A stretch of DNA of 64,000 bases from JABDIY01 sp963803845 (GTDB taxonomy: Bacteria; Actinomycetota; Acidimicrobiia; Acidimicrobiales; SZUA-35), in contig CAWDNZ010000005.1 in assembly GCA_963803845.1 (NCBI GenBank), positions 1,798,001 to 1,862,000 of the forward strand, given 5' to 3'. Position 1 is the first letter of the stretch. The number at the start of each line of letters is the position of its first letter. The notes beneath the pieces were generated by a model. It had not been told where the DNA came from. It searched no databases and saw nothing but the letters and a program-made list of their open reading frames with translations. A program made the translations under genes and the position numbers. Below are positions 17,971-26,413 of the stretch, piece after piece.

Positions 17971-18031
17971 AACTTCACATGACAAGTTCTCTTTGAAGTG
18001 AACTTCACCGGAAATCCAGGTCAGGTATCAT
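17971..18031 (+). promoter_or_regulatory. Putative operator-promoter ahead of the PRC-barrel gene
   Basis: AACTTCAC occurs at 17971-17978 and again at 18001-18008. The intervening sequence holds a palindrome, TGAAGT-GA-ACTTCA, at 17994-18007. A weak promoter, TTCACC at 18004-18009 and TATCAT at 18026-18031 with 16 bp between, would overlap the palindrome. The arrangement suits a repressor site. No regulator is identified. Confidence 0.35.
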
Positions 18032-18085
18032 TCGCGTTCAGACTGCGGTTCCTCCCCGTGGACCGTGCCCGGAGGGGCGCCAACG

Positions 18086-18844
18086 ATGAAGCTGCAAATC
18101 GGTCAGACGGTCAAGACCACCGACGGGAACTTCGGCGAGGTGCACGACATCGTCGTCGATGCGGCAAATCGCACCGTCACTCATCTCGTAGTGGAACCAC
18201 GCCAGCAGCACTTTCAAGCCCGACTCGTCCCCCTGTGGCTCGTTCGAGAGGAGAATGGTGCCCTGGTGATCGACCTCGACTCGGCCCATGCCCGGCAACT
18301 CCAGCGGGTAGCCCAGACCGACTTCATCCGACTCGGCGAATGGCCCGAGCTGGACGGCGATTGGGACATCGGGGTGAGCGACGTTGTAAGCCTGCCCTAT
18401 TTTGATGGCGATGTGATGAGTGAGTGGTTCGACGGGCACGCTACGGTCCGCTTCGACCGGATCCCGAAAGGGGAATGCGAGATTCGCCGGGAGAGCACAG
18501 TGCATTCCCAGGAGGGTGACACGCTGGGTTGCGTAGAAGGTTTCCTCGTAGAAGCGGACAATCTCGCCGGCGTCATCGTGCGGTCAGGGCTGCCCGGCTT
18601 CCGACATTTCCGTCTCGTTCCGATGGCCGGGGTCGCCGATGTCGAAAACGATCACGTCCACCTCACGCTGACGTCTCAGGACTTTGCGAGGCTGCCCGAG
18701 CCCGAAGGGCTGACCGGTCCCGGTGGCGTCGCTCTCACCGATGACATCGCCCAATGGTCTATGGATGCGGCCCGCACCACTCGCGAGCACGCGGAAGCAA
18801 CACTGCGACGAGCATTGCGTTTCGCCAAGCAAAGCCTGCCCTAA
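18086..18844 (+). CDS. PRC-barrel domain protein
   Basis: A 252-residue protein with two PRC-barrel-like halves. The first starts Gly-Gln-Thr-Val-Lys-Thr-Thr-Asp-Gly-Asn-Phe-Gly-Glu-Val; the second (about 140-200) has Gly-Cys-Val-Glu-Gly-Phe-Leu-Val. PRC barrels bind RNA-processing, photosynthetic or membrane partners. A helical tail ends the protein. The ATG at 18086 is preferred because CGGAGGGG lies eight bases before it; the frame seven codons longer has no such site. Function in this organism unknown. Confidence 0.7.
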   Translation: MKLQIGQTVKTTDGNFGEVHDIVVDAANRTVTHLVVEPRQQHFQARLVPLWLVREENGALVIDLDSAHARQLQRVAQTDFIRLGEWPELDGDWDIGVSDVVSLPYFDGDVMSEWFDGHATVRFDRIPKGECEIRRESTVHSQEGDTLGCVEGFLVEADNLAGVIVRSGLPGFRHFRLVPMAGVADVENDHVHLTLTSQDFARLPEPEGLTGPGGVALTDDIAQWSMDAARTTREHAEATLRRALRFAKQSLP

Positions 18845-18919
18845 GGTCGGCGGAGGCAGAGTGGACAGCTGGCCAAAGGCGAGCGCGAGGGTTTTAGCTG
18901 GTCGCACTAGAATCTCCGC

Positions 18920-20095
18920 ATGAAGACATTCTCCCGGGCGACGGTTGCGGTGGTCATCACCGCCTTGGTTATGTTGGGGTTCGCCGCAACGGCGAACGCC
19001 CAGGACCCCGATCTCGCCGTGGTGGTTGATGCGATCGAGCAGGACGGTCGATACGTCGAACGCGATGTTGACGATGCTGCCCTGGCGGCGATTGATCGCG
19101 CCAATGCCGACGGCATCGCCTTTGTACGGCTTGACACCAACGCTGAGGCCCCAACGTTTGCGTCGGCGGTTTCGGCCGAGCTCGATGCTCGAAACAGCAA
19201 GTACGGCGCCGTCCTGGTGCTGACCAACAGCGGAGTCTGGAGCCGCGGCGTTCCCGAGGCGTCCGCCGCAGGGGATGCCGTCACTCCGCTCTTTGGGGCT
19301 GGCCAAATCGGCGACGGGATCGACCAATTCACAACACTGCTGGGCGGGGCGGCACAGGGAGGGAACAGTTCCACCGGAGCCGAGCCAACCAGTTCCGGCG
19401 GTGGTTTTCCGTGGATCATCCCGATCATCCTTATCATCGGCGGCTTCTTCTTCTTCAACATGCTGCGCGGTCGGAAGAAGACTCGCGTGGCGAACGCCAA
19501 GGCCATCGAGGTTGATCGGGCCGAAATAATCGAACAGCTCAAAGCGAACGCCGACAGGGTGATCGATCTGGGAGACGAGGTCATCAAGGCCAAAGACCCC
19601 GAGCTCATCAGCATCTACGAAGAAGCGAGTGCGGCATACCAAAACGTCTCCAACGAGATTCGCAACGCCACTACCGCCGCCGAGGTCGACGCCCTCGACG
19701 ATCAGATCGACAAGGCAGAATGGCAATTCGAGGTGCTGGAGGCCAAACTCACCGGTCAGACCCCTCCGCCGTTTCTCGACACCGATGCTCCTCCGGCCCC
19801 CACGTCATCGGACAAGATCCCGTCCACTCCCCCGCCACCGGGCCCCGTCAGCGCAGCCGAGCGCGATGCGCAGTTTCGGCGCCAGGGTCAGGACCCCCGT
19901 CCCTTGCCGCGTCGCAATCCGCGCGTGCCCACACAAACACGACGTGGCAGCGGAATGGGGGGCATGTTCGGGAAGATGGCGCTGAGCGTCCTGATGAGCA
20001 TGCTGATGGGTGGTCGGCTGGGCTCGCCAAACACCTCCCGACGCTCCAACCGCCGCGGTGGCGGGGGCTATGGCGGCATCCGTAGTCCGTTCTAG
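18920..20095 (+). CDS. Secreted membrane-anchored protein with coiled coil and Gly/Arg-rich tail
   Basis: A 391-residue protein. A signal peptide (1-28, cleaved after Ala-Asn-Ala) precedes an extracytoplasmic domain of about 120 residues that resembles TPM-type domains in layout. One membrane helix follows at about 161-182 (Trp-Ile-Ile-Pro-Ile-Ile-Leu-Ile-Ile-Gly). Residues 190-275 are a charged coiled coil. A Pro-rich stretch and a Gly/Arg/Met-rich tail close the protein. I do not recognise a named family with certainty. It stands alone between the PRC-barrel and RecB-like genes. Confidence 0.6.
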   Translation: MKTFSRATVAVVITALVMLGFAATANAQDPDLAVVVDAIEQDGRYVERDVDDAALAAIDRANADGIAFVRLDTNAEAPTFASAVSAELDARNSKYGAVLVLTNSGVWSRGVPEASAAGDAVTPLFGAGQIGDGIDQFTTLLGGAAQGGNSSTGAEPTSSGGGFPWIIPIILIIGGFFFFNMLRGRKKTRVANAKAIEVDRAEIIEQLKANADRVIDLGDEVIKAKDPELISIYEEASAAYQNVSNEIRNATTAAEVDALDDQIDKAEWQFEVLEAKLTGQTPPPFLDTDAPPAPTSSDKIPSTPPPPGPVSAAERDAQFRRQGQDPRPLPRRNPRVPTQTRRGSGMGGMFGKMALSVLMSMLMGGRLGSPNTSRRSNRRGGGGYGGIRSPF

Positions 20096-20151
20096 GTTCG
20101 AAAACAGTGGATTGCCCCTCTACTGTCACACCCACCTCTCATACTGTTGAT

Positions 20152-20976
20152 GTGGCAGAACTACCGGAATACCTCTCCCCCTCGTCGGCGTCATCATTCG
20201 ATGGCTGTCCCCGCCGCTGGAAGTTCAAGTATGTGGATCGTCTGGCGGAGCCGTCCGGAGAAGCGGCACTCATCGGATCCTTCGCTCATCTCGTCCTCGA
20301 GCATCTCTGCCAGCTGCAACCCGATGAGCGCACGCTCGATGCGGCCAAGGTGCTGGCCCGTAGTCTTTGGGAAGGATTCGCCACCGACGACGACTATCAG
20401 TTGCTGGAGTTGACCGAAGACGACGCCCGCGCGTTCCGCTGGAATGCCTGGCAGTGCATCGCCGGACTCTGGACGTTGGAAGACCCGGCCACCGTCGAAG
20501 TGATCTCCACCGAGGAGAAGGTGCGGACCCTGTTGGGAGACGTCCCGTTCGTTGGCATCATCGACCGCGTCGACCAGTTGAACGACGAACTGGTCGTCAC
20601 CGATTACAAGTCGGGCACCCTTCCTGGCATCCAATGGCGGGACGACAAGATCCAGCAGGTCCTGCTCTATGCCGCCGCGCTCCATGAGGAAACGGGCGAG
20701 ATGCCCCGGTCAGCCCGCCTGATCTATCTGAAGCAATCAATCGTGGACATCCCGGTCACCCAAGTCAAGATCGACGAGGCCATCTCGAAACTCACCGAGA
20801 CGTGGAACAACCTCAGCACCGCTTGCTCCAGCGACACGTTCGATGCTCGCCCCGGTGTGTTGTGCGGATGGTGCCCATTCGCCAACCAGTGCCCCGAGGG
20901 CCATGCCGAATTGGTCCGGCGCGAGGCAGCAGGCAAACTCCCCGCCCATGCACCGGCCCGGGCCCTGGTGGCCTAA
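20152..20976 (+). CDS. RecB-family PD-(D/E)XK nuclease with iron-sulfur cysteines
   Basis: A 274-residue protein. The N-terminus has Ser-Pro-Ser-Ser-Ala-Ser-Ser-Phe-Asp-Gly-Cys-Pro-Arg-Arg-Trp, the usual start of RecB/Cas4-like nucleases. The active site is visible as Gly-Ile-Ile-Asp-Arg-Val-Asp and Asp-Tyr-Lys-Ser-Gly. The first Cys plus Cys-Gly-Trp-Cys-Pro-Phe-Ala-Asn-Gln-Cys near the end make a four-cysteine set typical of 4Fe-4S binding. It should cut DNA during repair; there is no Cas or helicase gene beside it. GTG at 20152 is used since the protein homology begins there. Confidence 0.85.
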   Translation: MAELPEYLSPSSASSFDGCPRRWKFKYVDRLAEPSGEAALIGSFAHLVLEHLCQLQPDERTLDAAKVLARSLWEGFATDDDYQLLELTEDDARAFRWNAWQCIAGLWTLEDPATVEVISTEEKVRTLLGDVPFVGIIDRVDQLNDELVVTDYKSGTLPGIQWRDDKIQQVLLYAAALHEETGEMPRSARLIYLKQSIVDIPVTQVKIDEAISKLTETWNNLSTACSSDTFDARPGVLCGWCPFANQCPEGHAELVRREAAGKLPAHAPARALVA

Positions 20977-21059
20977 CCACTGAACCAGTCGACTCAGTTG
21001 AGCCGGGCGAAGCGACCCACCCGCTCAAGAGAGCAACGCCACCCTCCGATGCAATAACG

Positions 21060-21254
21060 GTGACAACACTCGACCAACGACCCGGCGGGGCCTCCCCCAG
21101 CAGGGGTGCACAGCTAGCGGCTGGACGACCAGCCGGGTGGTTCGATGACCCCGAGGCCACTCATGACCAACGCTTCTTTGATGGAACCCGTTGGACCAAC
21201 CACGTGACGCATTTCGGTCCGAAACCCTGCCCGGGTTGCGGCCCGGCGGCGTAG
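21060..21254 (+). CDS. Short DUF2510 protein
   Basis: A 64-residue product from a GTG at 21060. Residues 23-48 (Pro-Ala-Gly-Trp-Phe-Asp-Asp-Pro ... Gln-Arg-Phe-Phe-Asp-Gly-Thr-Arg-Trp-Thr) match DUF2510. It ends with Cys-Pro-Gly-Cys. Unlike the DUF2510 protein at 12743-13813 it has no membrane helices. There is no good ribosome binding site, so the start and even expression are uncertain. It converges with the CapA-like gene. Confidence 0.45.
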   Translation: MTTLDQRPGGASPSRGAQLAAGRPAGWFDDPEATHDQRFFDGTRWTNHVTHFGPKPCPGCGPAA

Positions 21255-21277
21255 CCGCCTTCGACTACCGGCACGCT

Positions 21278-22504
21278 CTAGGAATTCGACCCGCACAACC
21301 CATTATGGGATGGGTCCTGGACAGCGCGGCCATCGCTCAGGACCCTCCAGCCTGAGGAATACTGATCGATCTGGCTGAGGATCGAGGCTCGGCGCGGCGA
21401 GGAGCCGTTACTCAGAACCCCTCCCTCGCTAACGAAGGGTTCCACGGACACAAGCAGCCCCTGTTGGGAAAGCGTCGCGAAGAAAACCGCCGAGTTGGCG
21501 GTCAAACCCGAGGATGGCGGGAATGCGAAGTTCCCCGTGGACTGGATAACGATGGTTTCGTCAATGCTGGTCACGCCCTGTACCACGTGAGGATGGCTGT
21601 TCACCACCAAACCGACACCGGCCGAAGCCCAGCGGCGATTGAGTCCCGTCATTACTGCGTCGGGGCATAACTGACCTTCGGTCCCGCCGTGCACCATCAC
21701 CACAGCAAGATCCACCTCGTCCACGAGCTCGGCGACCACGGCATCGGCCCGGTCCAAGAACGCCGGACACGCCCAGGCCACCTGGGGACGAATGTTCTCG
21801 CCCGCCCAAGACCAATCACACGGCACCCTTGAAAAGGCTGCGATTCCAATGGTCCAATCGCCCACCGGAACCACCAGTGGCTCATAGGCTTCGTCGGGTC
21901 CTGCGCCGGCCCCGATCGTGTAAACACCCGCTTCCCGAAGGGCACCCAGGCCATACTCCAACGCCTCTACCCCATAGTCGAGCGCGTGATTGTTTGCCAT
22001 TGTCACCGCATCAATCCCCGCCTCGGTGAGAGCGTCGATGGACTCCGGGTTGGATCGAAAGAGGAAGTCCTTGGACACGGGGGGAAGCCCAACGGTGGGA
22101 GGCGCTATCGCAGTCTCCAAGTTCACGACCGTGAAGTCGGGAAGAGTGAGGCTTCGCTGGGCGGACGCCAACGGATCGAGCAGGTGGAGCGAGTTATGAA
22201 ACGAGGTGTCACCGGCGAAGGCCAGCGTGATCGGCGATCGTCCATCAGCTCCGGCTGCGGGGCTGCGGCCGGCATTCTCCTTTGTGCGCCTCGACGTCTC
22301 CCCCTCGATCGCCGGCGAAACCGAGGCGATCGGCACCAGGGAGGCGGATGCATCCGCGGTTCGGAGACCAGAAACGGTCAGGACGGTGTTGGCCCGGTCC
22401 GCATCGATCGCCCTTCTCTGCTGCCGACTACCGAGGGGCGGGTCGCTACTGAAGGTGACGATCACTGCAAACAGGGCAACCACAAGGCCCACAGATTTCA
22501 CCAT
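21278..22504 (-). CDS. CapA-family (poly-gamma-glutamate biosynthesis-like) metallophosphatase protein
   Basis: About 408 residues with an N-terminal hydrophobic segment (Val-Gly-Leu-Val-Val-Ala-Leu-Phe-Ala-Val). The CapA/PgsA-like domain is shown by Phe-Ala-Gly-Asp-Thr-Ser-Phe, Val-Asn-Leu-Glu-Thr-Ala, Ala-Asn-Asn-His-Ala-Leu-Asp and Val-Asn-Ser-His-Pro-His-Val-Val-Gln-Gly. These are calcineurin-like metal-site motifs. Other poly-gamma-glutamate genes (capB, capC) are absent, so a role in polymer synthesis is unproven. The ATG at 22504 puts the signal anchor at the N-terminus; longer starts exist. It is divergent from the next gene. Confidence 0.8.
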   Translation of the reverse strand: MVKSVGLVVALFAVIVTFSSDPPLGSRQQRRAIDADRANTVLTVSGLRTADASASLVPIASVSPAIEGETSRRTKENAGRSPAAGADGRSPITLAFAGDTSFHNSLHLLDPLASAQRSLTLPDFTVVNLETAIAPPTVGLPPVSKDFLFRSNPESIDALTEAGIDAVTMANNHALDYGVEALEYGLGALREAGVYTIGAGAGPDEAYEPLVVPVGDWTIGIAAFSRVPCDWSWAGENIRPQVAWACPAFLDRADAVVAELVDEVDLAVVMVHGGTEGQLCPDAVMTGLNRRWASAGVGLVVNSHPHVVQGVTSIDETIVIQSTGNFAFPPSSGLTANSAVFFATLSQQGLLVSVEPFVSEGGVLSNGSSPRRASILSQIDQYSSGWRVLSDGRAVQDPSHNGLCGSNS

Positions 22505-22662
22505 GGGAGTCCCGGTCACCACGGCACCGTACCCAAGAATGCGGTGTCCGCCCTGCTCGAAAGCGCCGAGCGCCTCGGAAGGCAAAGAAAGTCCTGAGCA
22601 GTTGTTCCCGGCACCACAGGGAGCGGTTGCCGACTACAGGTCCCAGGCACAAGGCTGAGGGG

Positions 22663-23868
22663 GTGCCAATCGGAGTCATCCCATCCTCGCGCTCCACCAG
22701 CGGTTCTTCCGTCAAGGTGACGGTTTCGGTGTGGACCGAGGACGTCGGTCTCAACGATCCGGATAGTCACCCAGTCCAATCGGACATCTCTGTTGTCCAT
22801 GAAGCGATTACCCCGACCGAAATCCGTTCCGTTGGGCCGGGCGAAGCGGACGATGTTCGACTCACTCTCCCGCTTTCACTTCCAGCCCGGGTACGACGCC
22901 ACCTATTGCGTGGCCTTGCCGCCACCGCTGGCGTCACCGTCACCACCGTCGTTGATGCGCCGATCGCGGTACTGGCCAACCACCTCCAGATCATCGCCAC
23001 CAACGCCCCGGATCCCGACGCAATCATTGCCCCCCGGCCGGGTACCTCAACTCGGTTGCATGTGCTGTTGACCGGTCAGGGCAACGGCAGCATCAGCATG
23101 GTGGTTGCAGACCTGACCAATCGTCGTCTGATGGCGATCGGGTCAGTGACCACGGCAGCAGAGATTCGCGGTCTAGTAGGTCGATCTCGTCACCTTGTTC
23201 CGCGAAATGGTTCCGAAGAACTGGAGCTCTACCCGCACGCCAGCTGGGCTGAAGTGGCGCCCTCGGTCCACCTCGTCATCGGGCATTCGCTCACAGATGA
23301 CCAGAGCCATCTGGTGAGAGACATCTTTGGCCCTCAGACATTTGTGCCCGCCCACCTCAGTGGGGACCTCGCGGCGCTCACCGGTTTGGCCCACTTGCAC
23401 CAGCTCGCCCGGTGGAGTGCGCCTTGGCCCACCGCTCGGGTTCATCTGGGAAGCGGTTGGACACGCCAGCCCGGTCCGCTCCGCAGCGATGCTGAAGAAC
23501 ACCTTACGCGGATTCGGGCCGGGGGGGATCTTCGCTTCTCCGACTTTTCCGGGCAGCCACTCCGCTTGCGGGCTGGCTCGGTCCGCGCAGCCGGCTGTGT
23601 ACTCCCGGAACGGTTGGGGAGCCAGCCCCGTCTCCGGCTGGTAGATGATGGCCGCCTACTCCTGTTCGGTCCCGCCGGATCAAGACCGCTGGCCGCTCGC
23701 TTGCGCTGGCCAATTCCGGGTTCTGGCAACCGAACAATCGGCCTAGAGGCCCTAAGCGGTGCCGGGGTGGAACTCTTGGACGCGGAACCCGTCCCCTTCG
23801 AAGCATCGCGCGGATACCCACCAGCCACGGCTGCGGATGCCGCCTTGGCCTCCAGCCGCTCCCTCTAG
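22663..23868 (+). CDS. Uncharacterised protein with a possible actin/Hsp70-like N-terminal fold
   Basis: A 401-residue protein I do not recognise. Residues 70-110 (Leu-Pro-Ala-Arg-Val-Arg-Arg-His-Leu-Leu then Ala-Ala-Thr-Ala-Gly-Val-Thr ... Val-Val-Asp-Ala-Pro-Ile-Ala-Val) look like the segment of Hsp70 where a VP..F..R..L..AA..AG pattern leads to EPTAAA. Residues 130-170 could be the second half of the fold with Gly-Gln-Gly-Asn-Gly. No signal peptide or membrane helix. The C-terminal 150 residues are rich in Arg, Gly and Leu. The fold call is a guess from spacing. Its stop overlaps the end of the M20 peptidase gene. Confidence 0.4.
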   Translation: MPIGVIPSSRSTSGSSVKVTVSVWTEDVGLNDPDSHPVQSDISVVHEAITPTEIRSVGPGEADDVRLTLPLSLPARVRRHLLRGLAATAGVTVTTVVDAPIAVLANHLQIIATNAPDPDAIIAPRPGTSTRLHVLLTGQGNGSISMVVADLTNRRLMAIGSVTTAAEIRGLVGRSRHLVPRNGSEELELYPHASWAEVAPSVHLVIGHSLTDDQSHLVRDIFGPQTFVPAHLSGDLAALTGLAHLHQLARWSAPWPTARVHLGSGWTRQPGPLRSDAEEHLTRIRAGGDLRFSDFSGQPLRLRAGSVRAAGCVLPERLGSQPRLRLVDDGRLLLFGPAGSRPLAARLRWPIPGSGNRTIGLEALSGAGVELLDAEPVPFEASRGYPPATAADAALASSRSL

Positions 23869-25205
23869 TCCCAGAGCAGATCAACCACGTCCAACCACAG
23901 TTGGGTGGTGAGGCGGAGGGATTCGACGTCGATGCGCTCGTTATGGCCGTGGAATCGCATAAGGAAGTCCTCGGCACTGACTTGGGGGCTGAGCAAACCC
24001 GCTCCGAAAGCGATTACCCCCTTTTGCCGAAAGAACCGTGAGTCGGTCCCTCCAGTCACGAGGCTGGGCACCAGCTTCAGCTCCGGGTAGGGCCGCGCCA
24101 TGGCCCTTTCGAGTGCGCTCCACATTGCGTTGTCTGTGGGCGATGCCGTTGCCGGCTCGTCTTGTATGATCTCGGTTTGCACCCGTCCATAGAGGTCACC
24201 CAGCGCCGTCTTGAGATGAGCGTCAACATCGGCGGAGGTCTCGCCGGGGAGGGTGCGGACGTCGACGTCTATAGACACTCGGTCAGGAATCACGTTCGTT
24301 TTCACTCCGCCGTGAATCACATTGGGGCTGAACGTGGTGTGTGAGCAGCTGTGGGTGTTGCGGGCCAGGGCGGGGGGCATGAGCGCCAGGACCTCGTGGA
24401 TCGAACCGGGATCCAAGAGCTTCTCGCTCAGCTCGGGCCCGAGGTTCATGGCACGGACCCGTTGTTCCCAGAGCGAGTCGAGCCGGGCCCCGGGATCGTA
24501 CGCCGCAATGCGCCGCACGACTTCTGCTGCTGTCACGAGCGCGTTGTCGGTCATATACGGCATCGAACCGTGGCCTGGTGTCCCCTGCACATGGAGGCGA
24601 CGCCACCCGACCCCTTTCTCAGCGGTCGTGAGCAAGAGTGAGGTGCCGACGGGGATTCCGCCGAACTCGGTGAGTACGTAATCGCATTTCAGGTGATCCC
24701 ACTGCTCATCGAGCAGCCGTTTTGCTCCGTGGATCCCACCGGCTTCTTCGTCTGCGACTGCGAAGTAGATGATGTCGCCTGGGTAACGTTTGCCGGACCT
24801 AACGATGTGGCGAAACACCACGGCCATCGATGAGGTGAGATTGAGCATGTCTACCGCACCGCGACCCCACACCTCGCCGTCGATCAGCTCTCCGCCAAAT
24901 GGGTCGCGGTCCCACCCTTCAGGGGTCACCGGAACCACGTCGGTATGGCCCATGAGGCAGAGCGCCGGGGCCTTTGGATCCGTCCCGTGGTAGCGGGTGA
25001 CCAGGGACGACCTTCCTGGCCCTGTCTCATATCGCTCGATGTCGAGACCCAGGCCCTCTAGTTCATTTTCGAGCAGTCGGGCCGATCGATCTTCATGGCC
25101 CGATTCGTAGCTCCCGTCGTTGACGCACTCGTTGCGGATCAAAGCTTGGAGGAGATCGACGGTCTCGTTGGTGAGGCGATCCAGATCAGCTTCGGTCACA
25201 ACCAT
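23865..25205 (-). CDS. M20-family zinc peptidase
   Basis: A 446-residue protein of the M20/ArgE-DapE-CPG2 type. Metal-site motifs are Gly-His-Thr-Asp-Val-Val-Pro, Gly-Arg-Gly-Ala-Val-Asp-Met, and Ala-Asp-Glu-Glu-Ala-Gly-Gly (catalytic Glu pair). The second ligand region Thr-Glu-Phe-Gly-Gly and the dimerisation domain with Gly-Thr-Pro-Gly-His-Gly-Ser are also clear. It is a cytoplasmic dipeptidase or amidohydrolase; the substrate cannot be told. ATG at 25205 gives a sensible N-terminus; the longer frame adds an unlikely tail over the divergent gene's promoter. Confidence 0.85.
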   Translation of the reverse strand: MVVTEADLDRLTNETVDLLQALIRNECVNDGSYESGHEDRSARLLENELEGLGLDIERYETGPGRSSLVTRYHGTDPKAPALCLMGHTDVVPVTPEGWDRDPFGGELIDGEVWGRGAVDMLNLTSSMAVVFRHIVRSGKRYPGDIIYFAVADEEAGGIHGAKRLLDEQWDHLKCDYVLTEFGGIPVGTSLLLTTAEKGVGWRRLHVQGTPGHGSMPYMTDNALVTAAEVVRRIAAYDPGARLDSLWEQRVRAMNLGPELSEKLLDPGSIHEVLALMPPALARNTHSCSHTTFSPNVIHGGVKTNVIPDRVSIDVDVRTLPGETSADVDAHLKTALGDLYGRVQTEIIQDEPATASPTDNAMWSALERAMARPYPELKLVPSLVTGGTDSRFFRQKGVIAFGAGLLSPQVSAEDFLMRFHGHNERIDVESLRLTTQLWLDVVDLLWD

Positions 25206-25255
25206 GACCAAATCGTAACTGCCCCGGGCAGGTGCAGACGATGCGATAGCGTCTG

Positions 25256-26413
25256 ATGCTGATGTCCCACCCGGTCTCACTCGCTGCCCTGGCATTCGCC
25301 TGTGTACTGACAGCATGCAGTGGCACCAGCCGGACCCAGTCTCCGGTTGATCAGACCACCCAGTTCGCGCCGGTCACCAGCCCTGAGCTCCCGACAACCA
25401 CCACCAGCCCTCGAGCCAGCACAACGCGACGCATCACCACACTCCCGGAATCGGTTCCTCCCGACGGAGGTCAAGACGATGGCCCTGGTGGGGACGATGA
25501 GGATCCCGAAGTGGACGGCGAACGAGCGGAGGACCCGCTGAACGAAGCTGTCCTCAGCATGACCTCCGCTCTCGGCCCCACCGCCAACATCACTCAAACG
25601 CTCGCCGAGGTTTTGGCCTTTCCCGTTGCGATCAGCACCCCGCGCAACGCCTCGGTTATCGAGGTCAACGTGGGCGTCGGATCGCTCCTCCCTCACTCTG
25701 AAGGCGCATCATCGCGGAGCATCATGGACGTGGTGGTGCAGGTGAGTGCAACGATGGAAACCACCGCTAGTGCCGAGAATGCGTTGCAGCTCCTCGGATC
25801 ATCCCTCACCCGGGCTGGACTGCGGCCCACTGACACCAACACCAGCGACGACGCCACCTCTCGGTCCTTCCGCCTTCCTGGCGCTGGTCGCTTCGACGAG
25901 ATCGTGGTCACCGCATTCGACCAGCCAAGCCGGGGCGACAATTCCGGCGGAGCGATGGTGAGGGTGTCCTACAACGGAACCGCTTCGAAAGTCGCAGCAG
26001 CTCCTTTTCAGCGCTGGGGTGCCGACAGTGGACTGCTCCCGACAAGCGATCAGGCTCGGACCCTTGTGAGTGTGGCCCGGTCTGGTGAGGGTCGGTTGGC
26101 GACCACAACGTTCCGGGTGGAGAGCACCGCAGTGGTAGCCGGTACTCGTGTCCAGCGGGAAGCCGATCGCCTCGTCGGGCGAATTGCGCGGGCCGCCGAG
26201 GAGGACAGCGCGGAGGGGCTTCGATTCGAATTGCTCACTCCCTACGAAGATGAGGCGAGCGCAGTACTGGCGGATGGGCTCCGGTATCCCGGGCTCGACG
26301 AAGCCGGTTATGAGGTTGTTCCGATTCAGCAGATCGACATTGATGAAGAGGGCGAACTTGAACTTGTGGATGCGATAGAGGTTCGCCTCACGGGAACCCG
26401 CCTCATCGAGTGA
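25256..26413 (+). CDS. Lipoprotein of unknown function
   Basis: A 385-residue protein with a signal peptide ending in the lipobox Leu-Thr-Ala-Cys, so it should be lipid-anchored outside the membrane. A Thr/Pro/Asp/Glu-rich linker (about 24-95) precedes a soluble domain of about 280 residues. I do not recognise the domain. It is divergent from the M20 gene with 50 bp between. It converges end-to-end with etfA, the stops being adjacent. Confidence 0.6.
   Translation: MLMSHPVSLAALAFACVLTACSGTSRTQSPVDQTTQFAPVTSPELPTTTTSPRASTTRRITTLPESVPPDGGQDDGPGGDDEDPEVDGERAEDPLNEAVLSMTSALGPTANITQTLAEVLAFPVAISTPRNASVIEVNVGVGSLLPHSEGASSRSIMDVVVQVSATMETTASAENALQLLGSSLTRAGLRPTDTNTSDDATSRSFRLPGAGRFDEIVVTAFDQPSRGDNSGGAMVRVSYNGTASKVAAAPFQRWGADSGLLPTSDQARTLVSVARSGEGRLATTTFRVESTAVVAGTRVQREADRLVGRIARAAEEDSAEGLRFELLTPYEDEASAVLADGLRYPGLDEAGYEVVPIQQIDIDEEGELELVDAIEVRLTGTRLIE

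Noticed and set aside
18584..19726. 380-codon minus-strand frame opposite the PRC-barrel and membrane-protein genes
   Set aside because: It spans two real genes and their gap and has no protein family pattern.
20096..20151. ACAGT/ACTGT short inverted repeat considered as a terminator
   Set aside because: Only five base pairs with a long loop and no T-run.
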